Under the pieces are notes generated by a model. It saw nothing but the letters and a program-made list of their open reading frames with translations. It did not search any database and was not told where the DNA came from. Positions 63,478 through 64,000 of a stretch of DNA of 64,000 nt are shown in pieces (position 1 is the stretch's first letter; every line of letters starts with the position of its first letter). Origin of the DNA: Cyanobium sp. ATX 6F1 (GTDB lineage Bacteria; Cyanobacteriota; Cyanobacteriia; PCC-6307; Cyanobiaceae); the NCBI RefSeq assembly GCF_024346315.1, contig NZ_JAGQCS010000002.1, positions 248,001 to 312,000 on the forward strand, written 5' to 3'. The translations under genes were made by a program, and so were the position numbers.

Positions 63478-64000
63478 TCAGGCCCTGGCGACGGACATGC
63501 GCAGGGAGGAGACCCCCAGGGCCACCAGAAATCCCAGCAGTTGAACAATCACCACGCAGGGACCTGAGGGCAGATCGAAGCTGCCCGAGAGCAGCAGGCC
63601 GAGCACCGCGCAGACGGCGCCCAGCCCGGAGGCCAGCAGCACATAGCCGTTGAAGTGACGGCTCACCAGCCGCGAAGCGCAGGCGGGAATGACCACGAAG
63701 GCACTGATCAGCAGCACCCCCACCGCCTTGATCGAGATCGCCACCACCACCGCCAGCAGCACGATGAACAACAGCCGGTGCAGGGGCACCGCCACCCCAC
63801 GGGAAAGGGCCAGGGGCTCATCGAGGGTGAGCAGGATCTGATCGCGGCGGGTGAGCGCCAGATAGCCCAGGGCCACGGCGAGCAGCCCTGAGATCAGCCC
63901 CACATCCAGCCAGGAGACCCCGAGGATGTCGCCGAACAGCAGCTGGTGGATGCCGCCCCTGTAGCTGCGCACGAAGCTCAGGGCCACCACTGCCAGGGCC
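63478..64000 (-). CDS. znuB: Zinc/metal ABC transporter permease (ZnuB-like), 5' end cut by window
   Basis: The C-terminal ~174 residues of an ABC-3 permease, open through the right edge. Helices include SWLDVGLISGLLAVALGYLA, LHRLLFIVLLAVVVAISIKA and the conserved VGVLLISAFVVIPACASRLV. ZnuB forms the Zn2+ channel with ZnuA and ZnuC, which must lie beyond the window. It converges with the propeller-like gene, leaving six bases between the two stop codons. Confidence 0.88.
   Translation of the reverse strand, partial: ALAVVALSFVRSYRGGIHQLLFGDILGVSWLDVGLISGLLAVALGYLALTRRDQILLTLDEPLALSRGVAVPLHRLLFIVLLAVVVAISIKAVGVLLISAFVVIPACASRLVSRHFNGYVLLASGLGAVCAVLGLLLSGSFDLPSGPCVVIVQLLGFLVALGVSSLRMSVARA

Overview
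The window is very probably chromosomal DNA of a high-GC picocyanobacterium of the Cyanobium / freshwater-type Synechococcus group. The clearest cyanobacterial markers are ndhL followed by a DUF3007 gene and trpA, two cyAbrB regulators, a DUF7219-type small protein, a NatFGH/Bzt-type amino-acid importer, an Mnx-type (GDT1/UPF0016) transporter, and an intron-less tRNA-Leu(UAA). Genes are densely packed on both strands, with many 1-4 bp start/stop overlaps. No prophage, insertion sequence, CRISPR array or rRNA was seen. Base composition is uniformly GC-rich except at the left edge (about 1-650) and in a few short regulatory gaps. All assignments come from reading the sequence by eye; no database search was run.

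Layout. 1-5,500: edge of a linear amide C-N hydrolase gene, then an aromatic-acid-type efflux set (FUSC protein, small membrane protein, HlyD adaptor) divergent from a TolC-like protein, then a DUF4177-like gene behind a perfect 8-bp-stem palindrome. 5,561-6,975: PPK2 followed by a graveyard of two gene remnants. 6,976-17,001: transport block with an SbmA/BacA-like ABC protein coupled to an MgtA-type ATPase, divergent from EmrA-EmrB-FAD monooxygenase-Mnx-CDF. 17,204-24,806: orphan response regulator; iron operon crp-feoA-feoB-PKHD hydroxylase; pstS with a possible Pho box; CorA coupled to a CHAD protein. 24,934-36,294: a region rich in sulfur and thiol functions (DCC thiol oxidoreductase, ArsR repressor divergent from rhodanese-TauE-DUF302, cysTW/cysA/sbpA with an Rrf2 regulator, SrpH-type serine acetyltransferase, SrpC/ChrA-type transporter). 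36,291-41,096: four-gene amino-acid ABC importer and a GAP-family protein. 41,238-46,615: HicA-like/baeRF-like two-domain protein, YqhA, pyrC, malic enzyme and small conserved genes. 46,630-50,404: tRNA, ndhL, DUF3007, trpA, mscS, cyAbrB, YciI, cytochrome c. 50,421-54,927: an SbcD/SbcC-like pair followed by a second cyAbrB. 54,998-59,981: small proteins (GNAT, Nif11-cupin, PsiE, YkvA, DUF2214), a metzincin-like protease and hisIE. 60,025-64,000: QueD variant, UPF0718 permease, TIGR03943 protein, a secreted Ig/propeller-like protein and convergent ZnuB, suggesting a zinc-linked cluster.

How it fits together. The strip is dominated by ion and sulfur homeostasis (Mg, Mn, Fe, Zn, phosphate, sulfate, sulfane sulfur) plus efflux. 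The best candidates for new biology are the HicA-baeRF-type fusion protein, the ArsR operon with duplicated TTATGACGTTA operators, the sulfur island, the iron operon with its own Crp regulator and dioxygenase, the QueD variant joined to zinc-type permeases, the twin cyAbrB genes around an SbcCD-like nuclease, and a malic enzyme whose reading frame has no ATG, GTG or TTG start.
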